From an uncultured Peptococcaceae bacterium (GTDB taxonomy: Bacteria > Bacillota > Desulfotomaculia > Desulfotomaculales > Desulfallaceae), in NCBI GenBank assembly GCA_913064925.1, contig CAJYBN010000007.1, positions 1-25,914 of the forward strand: a stretch of 25,914 bases of DNA, read 5' to 3'. The notes under the pieces were generated by a model, which saw only the letters and a list, made by a program, of their open reading frames with translations, made no database searches and was not told the origin of the DNA. A program made the translations under genes and the position numbers. Position 1 is the stretch's first letter. Each line of letters starts with the position of its first letter. Below, piece by piece: positions 22,328-25,914 of the stretch.

Positions 22328-22759
22328 AGGGTGCCATACTCCTTTTACTGGCGCCGCTGATCGGGGTCAAGCTCACACTTCCCACGGTACTTTAATTTTT
22401 AATTAATGGCGGTGTTGCTCATTATAGCCTTTGCTATTACTTCCTTGGGCATTACCATCGCTTCCCGCATGGAAACCATGGAAGGGTTCCAGATGATCAT
22501 GAATTTTTTAATCATGCCCCTATTTTTCTTAAGCGGCGCCATGTTCCCGCTCAAGGGGGTATCGCCCTGGATGGAAACTTTAATGCGACTGGACCCGCTC
22601 ACCTACGGGGTTGATGCGCTGCGCAACATCATGTACGCTCAAACACCGCAAAGCAGCTATCTGGTACAGTTTTCATTGAGATTTGACCTGCTGGTGGTCG
22701 CTGTCATGGCCTTATTGTTCGTGGCAATGGGTTCCGTGGCTTTTAACCGGTGGGAATAA
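22303..22759 (+). pseudogene. ABC-2 permease, C-terminal part with internal frameshift
   Basis: From about 22303 the plus strand reads YGSTVAVLQGAILLLLAPLI, a permease membrane segment, and stops at 22393-22395 in a T/A-rich stretch. The frame starting at 22406 resumes the protein: LLIIAFAITSLGITIASRME, MNFLIMPLFFLSGAMFPLKG, and an end with LDPLTYGVDALRNI and the final helix. This is the second half of an ABC-2 membrane protein. The first half is missing except for the inverted start at 22090. Confidence 0.75.
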
Positions 22760-22772
22760 AATGCCGGTTGCT

Positions 22773-22803
22773 GTGGAATCCATAAATCGTGGAATCCATA
22801 AAT
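22773..22803. repeat. Tandem direct repeat of 15 bp
   Basis: GTGGAATCCATAAAT occurs twice (22773-22787 and 22789-22803), separated by a single C. It lies between the broken permease and the DUF421 gene and looks like a short local duplication. Confidence 0.9.
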
Positions 22804-22827
22804 GGAGAAAGGTAGCCGGGTGAAATT

Positions 22828-23520
22828 ATGCTCTTGATCATTATTAGGACGCTTATTCTTTACGCGGCAGTGGTTATAGTAATGCGCGTGATGGGCAAGC
22901 GGGAAATCGGGCAGCTGCAACCATTTGAGCTGGTGGTGGCGCTGATGATCGCCGACCTGGCGGCCATTCCCATGCAAGATACGGGTATACCTCTGTTGAG
23001 CGGTATTATACCCATCACTGTATTAATGGCTGCGCAGGTGGTGCTTTCTTACGTGGCCTTAAAGAGCGAGAAAGCCCGGGGAATAATCTGCGGCAGGCCC
23101 AGCGTATTGGTGGAGAATGGCAAAATTGTGGAAGGAGAATTGAGGCGCCTTCGCTACAACCTAAACGACTTGCTGGAACAGCTGCGAGCCAAAGATTACT
23201 CTAACCTGGCCGACGTGGAATTCGCCATCCTGGAAACCAACGGCCAGCTGAGCGTGATACCCAAGTCGCAAAAGAGGGCACTGCGCCCGGAAGATATACA
23301 GATTAAAACGAATTACGAGGGGATGCCCGTGACGCTGGTTATCGACGGCAAGGTGAAGCAGGAGAACCTGAGCAAAGTTAACCTGGATGAAAAGTGGCTG
23401 CGCTCGGAACTGCAGAAGTTCGGTATCAAGGACCCGGGTGAAGTATTTTTTGCCAGCTTGGACACGGTCGGCAACTTGTTTTACCAGCTCAAGGCCGGCG
23501 CGGGCGGGGGAAAGGTATGA
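22828..23520 (+). CDS. DUF421 membrane protein (YetF-like)
   Basis: The 230-residue protein has about three N-terminal membrane helices (within 1-78). GKREIGQLQPFELVVALMIA between them is the family signature. A soluble C-terminal domain includes GRPSVLVENGKIVEGELRRL and NDLLEQLRAKDYSNLADVEF, the two-module DUF421/DUF3290-associated fold of the YetF family found in sporulating Firmicutes. Biochemical function is unknown to me. GGGTGA precedes ATG 22828. It overlaps the next gene by ATGA, so the two are translationally coupled. Confidence 0.9.
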   Translation: MLLIIIRTLILYAAVVIVMRVMGKREIGQLQPFELVVALMIADLAAIPMQDTGIPLLSGIIPITVLMAAQVVLSYVALKSEKARGIICGRPSVLVENGKIVEGELRRLRYNLNDLLEQLRAKDYSNLADVEFAILETNGQLSVIPKSQKRALRPEDIQIKTNYEGMPVTLVIDGKVKQENLSKVNLDEKWLRSELQKFGIKDPGEVFFASLDTVGNLFYQLKAGAGGGKV

Positions 23521-23897
23521 GAACGTATGTGTTGGTTGCCCTGGTGATGGTAATAGTTTTGGCCACCGGTCTCTTTGCCCTGGAAGCCCTCAAAGATACC
23601 GCCGCCCGAATGGTGGCGGGCTTTGACCGCGTGGAAAAAGCCGTGGCGGGCGAGGACTGGGCCGAAGCCCGCCGGGAAATGGACCGGGCGCAGAAAATGT
23701 GGACCGGATACAAGGGATGGTGGACCATGGTCATAGACCACCAGGAGATAGATAACATAGACATGACCATGGCCCGCATGAACAGGTATATCGGCATGCG
23801 GGACAAAACCATGGCTTTCGGGGAACTGGCTGTACTAAAGCAAATACTTTGCCATATACCGGAGAAGGAAAAGGTTAGCTGGCAAAATATTTTATAG
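23517..23897 (+). CDS. DUF4363-family membrane-anchored protein
   Basis: The 126-residue protein has one N-terminal membrane helix (about 3-24) and a helical outer or cytoplasmic domain with WAEARREMDRAQKMWTGYKG and MVIDHQEIDNIDMTMARMNR, recognisable as DUF4363. The family commonly lies next to a DUF421 gene, as here, and the ATGA overlap suggests that the products act together. No enzymatic motif is seen. Confidence 0.85.
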   Translation: MRTYVLVALVMVIVLATGLFALEALKDTAARMVAGFDRVEKAVAGEDWAEARREMDRAQKMWTGYKGWWTMVIDHQEIDNIDMTMARMNRYIGMRDKTMAFGELAVLKQILCHIPEKEKVSWQNIL

Positions 23898-23937
23898 CAT
23901 AGAAAAGCCCCATAACCAGGACTTTCCTGTATCCAGG

Positions 23938-23966
23938 ATGAAGGTGACGATGCGCGCTACCTTCAT
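23938..23966. repeat. Hairpin between convergent genes
   Basis: ATGAAGGT (23938-23945) and ACCTTCAT (23959-23966) form an 8-bp stem with a 13-nt loop in the 87-bp gap between the DUF4363 gene and trkH. There is no T-run on either side, so it is at best a weak terminator. Confidence 0.35.
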
Positions 23967-23984
23967 TTGCCGCGCTTGCGAAAT

Positions 23985-25427
23985 TCACGAACGCCACAAC
24001 CTGGTGCTGAATACCACCAGCACGGTGTATATTTCCAGGCGACCCAGCAGCATGCAGAAGGCGAGCAACAGCTTCCCGGGGGCAGGTATTACCGCGTAGT
24101 TGGCGGCCGGGCCCACTGCACCGAAACCGGGGCCGACGTTGCCAAGGGTGGCGGCCACGGCGGCTATGGAACTTAGCAAGTCGATACCCATGGCTGCTAT
24201 AATGACCGTTGAGGCCAGCAGCAGGGCGAAGTACAGGAAAAAGAACGACTGCACGCTTTCCACCAGTTCTTCGGAAATTACATCTCGGCCCAGGCGCACG
24301 GGAATCACTGCCTTGGGGTGAATGAGCCTGGCAATTTGCCGGGAGGCGCTCTTAAACAAAATGAGATAGCGCACATTTTTGATGCCGCCGCTGGTGGAAC
24401 CGGCGCAGCCGCCGATAAACATCAGTAAAAACAGGACGGCCTGGCTAAAGGCAGGCCACTGGTTGTAATCGGCGGTGGCAAATCCGGTGGTGGTTAAAAT
24501 GGATACGGTTTGAAAGGCCGACTGGCGAAATGCCGTGCCGGGCTGGTAATCCATGGCGGTAATCAGGTTGAAACCAATTAAAAGGCAGGCTGTAACGGCA
24601 ATAAAAATGTACAAACGAGTTTCCGGGTCCTTCCACAGCGGGCGGAAATTGCCCCGCAAAGCGTGAAAATGGAGCGCAAAGTTGATGCCGCATAGTAACA
24701 TAAAAAATATAATGATATACTCTACGGCCGGGTTGTTAAATGTCCCGATACTGGCGTTTTTATTGGAAAAACCCCCAGTGGCCACGGTGCCGAAGGTCTG
24801 AATAAAGGAGTCGAACCAGGAAAGGCCTGCCAGCTTGAGGGCTACGATTTCCGCCCCGGTGATAATTAAATATAATTTATATAATTCCCGGGAAGTCTGG
24901 GCCACCCGGGGCAGTACTTTGCTTTTGGCCGGGCCGGGCACTTCGGCCCGAAATAATTTCATACCGACAATTTTCAGTGATGGAATTAGCGCCAGGGTTA
25001 ATACAATTACCCCCATGCCGCCCAGCCATTGCGTTAAATTTCTCCAAAAGAGAATACTCTTGGAAAGCCCTTCTATATCACATAGTACCGTAGCTCCGGT
25101 AGTAGTAAAACCGGACATGCTTTCAAAAAATGCATCGATAAAACCAGGAATGGCTCCGGAAATGATATATGGCAGTGCTCCTAAACAAGCTACAAAAAGC
25201 CAGCTGCCGGTGGCAATGATAAACCCTTCCCTGTAGCCCACTTCATTGGAAGTGAGTCGGGTACGGGAAAGGGCAAATCCAATTAAAGCCACCAAGGTGA
25301 TGGATATGGCAAAGGCCTGGTAATCATGTTCTTTAAAATATAAGGCAATGCCCAGAGAGGGCAGCATGGCTCCCGCTTCACAGAGCAGAACCAGGCCCAG
25401 CGTACGTAGGATAAGCGGCTTGTTCAT
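23985..25427 (-). CDS. trkH: Trk-type potassium uptake membrane protein
   Basis: The 480-residue transporter contains the four pore-loop repeats of TrkH/KtrB proteins: SGFTTTGATVL, GTVATGGFSNKN, SILTTTGFATADYN and LGNVGPGFGAVGP, each with the selectivity-filter glycine. About ten membrane helices are predicted. The frame opens at 25487, but ATG 25427 with GGAGG 8 nt upstream gives MNKPLILRTLGLVLL, the usual N-terminus. Its start overlaps the end of trkA by 50 bp, so channel and gating protein are co-produced. It imports potassium, probably coupled to cation gradients and gated by nucleotides through TrkA. Confidence 0.93.
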   Translation of the reverse strand: MNKPLILRTLGLVLLCEAGAMLPSLGIALYFKEHDYQAFAISITLVALIGFALSRTRLTSNEVGYREGFIIATGSWLFVACLGALPYIISGAIPGFIDAFFESMSGFTTTGATVLCDIEGLSKSILFWRNLTQWLGGMGVIVLTLALIPSLKIVGMKLFRAEVPGPAKSKVLPRVAQTSRELYKLYLIITGAEIVALKLAGLSWFDSFIQTFGTVATGGFSNKNASIGTFNNPAVEYIIIFFMLLCGINFALHFHALRGNFRPLWKDPETRLYIFIAVTACLLIGFNLITAMDYQPGTAFRQSAFQTVSILTTTGFATADYNQWPAFSQAVLFLLMFIGGCAGSTSGGIKNVRYLILFKSASRQIARLIHPKAVIPVRLGRDVISEELVESVQSFFFLYFALLLASTVIIAAMGIDLLSSIAAVAATLGNVGPGFGAVGPAANYAVIPAPGKLLLAFCMLLGRLEIYTVLVVFSTRLWRS

Positions 25428-25914
25428 GGTGCAATCCTCCCAGCCCGCACAGCGATTCGATAATGTGCACGTTATGGCCCAGGGCAAATACTACCAGCCG
25501 GTCGTTTTTCAAGATGGTGTCATTGCCGCGCGGTATGATGACTTTGTTTCCTCTGATAATAGCGCCGACGATGGTACCGGCGGGCAGGCCGGACTTGTGC
25601 AGGGGGCGCCCGGCGATTTTGCTGGCGGGCTGCACTACCAGTTCGATGACTTCGGCTTTTTCATTGAGCAATAGGAAAAGGGACAGCAGCCGCCCTCCTT
25701 TAATGAAGCGCAGTATTTCTCCCGCCGTTATTAAACGCGGGCTTATGGCTGCATCCACGCCCAGCTGCTCCACCAGGGGGGCGTAGCCGGGGCGGCTGAT
25801 TTTGGCGATTACCCTTTTCGCACCCATTTGCTTGGCCAGCAGGGCCAAAAGCAGGTTTTCTTCGTCAAGGCCCGTGACGGTTACGAAAGCGTCGGTGTCC
25901 TTGATACCCTCCCG
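25378..25914 (-). CDS. trkA: Trk potassium uptake regulator TrkA, C-terminal part (runs off window)
   Basis: On the minus strand the frame is already open at the right edge (REGIKDTDAFVTVTGLDEEN) and ends at 25378, giving 178 visible residues. The first part is the end of an RCK nucleotide-binding domain, LLALLAKQMGAKRVIAKI. The rest is an RCK-C domain with VIELVVQPASKIAGRPLHKS and IIPRGNDTILKNDRLVVFAL. TrkA rings bind NAD(H) or ATP and gate TrkH. Since TrkA often has two RCK repeats, this is probably the second. The last 30 residues are a variable tail that overlaps the trkH start. Confidence 0.92.
   Translation of the reverse strand, partial: REGIKDTDAFVTVTGLDEENLLLALLAKQMGAKRVIAKISRPGYAPLVEQLGVDAAISPRLITAGEILRFIKGGRLLSLFLLLNEKAEVIELVVQPASKIAGRPLHKSGLPAGTIVGAIIRGNKVIIPRGNDTILKNDRLVVFALGHNVHIIESLCGLGGLHHEQAAYPTYAGPGSAL

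Noticed and set aside
22773..22803. CRISPR or insertion-sequence end
   Set aside because: There are only two copies with a 1-bp separation and no inverted ends or transposase nearby.

Overview
The window looks like chromosomal DNA of a moderately GC-rich anaerobic Firmicute. Gram-positive-type signals are everywhere: strong purine-rich ribosome binding sites, many TTG and GTG starts, sigma-A promoters and U-tailed terminators. The gene content (DUF2680, DUF421 with DUF4363, an NSS transporter with a MetS-type subunit, a tungstate-type ATPase) and probable TRAP regulation fit the Peptococcaceae (Desulfotomaculum/Pelotomaculum relatives). That taxonomic placement is inference. No phage, CRISPR, rRNA or tRNA genes were seen.

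Layout, left to right. Positions 1-574: 5' part of a minus-strand FtsA/actin-fold ATPase cut by the window edge. 753-1145: small secreted DUF2680 protein. 1250-3760 (minus): lgt, then an NSS sodium:amino-acid symporter and its 32-residue MetS-like subunit. 3904-4020: 38-residue charged protein. 4244-11979: complete tryptophan operon trpE-G-D-C-F-B-A plus a DAHP synthase, with tightly overlapping genes. 12049-12860: orphan tungstate-type ABC ATPase with its own promoter, facing a Nudix hydrolase. 13365-17070: TPP-riboswitch operon for thiamine salvage (thiN, thiamine-binding protein, thiX-thiY-thiZ). 17056-17963 (minus): YqxD-family protein and a truncated unknown ORF. 18138-21357: membrane-anchored coiled-coil protein and an alpha-glucan phosphorylase. 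21578-22759: wreck of an ABC-2 exporter (ATPase and permease), with a G7 frameshift, an inverted central segment and lost core sequence. 22828-23897: DUF421/DUF4363 pair. 23985-25914 (minus): TrkH/TrkA potassium uptake, with trkA cut by the window edge.

The most interesting system is tryptophan control. Two leaders, one before trpE and one before trpG, each carry seven GAG/UAG triplets at about 5-nt periodicity. In each, the last triplets overlap an antiterminator that excludes a downstream intrinsic terminator. This is the architecture of TRAP-mediated attenuation. The second leader also appears to have its own sigma-A promoter inside the 3' end of trpE, so trpE and trpGDCFBA-aroF could be two consecutive units read out by the same sensor. 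The second highlight is the inverted, decaying ABC-2 exporter.
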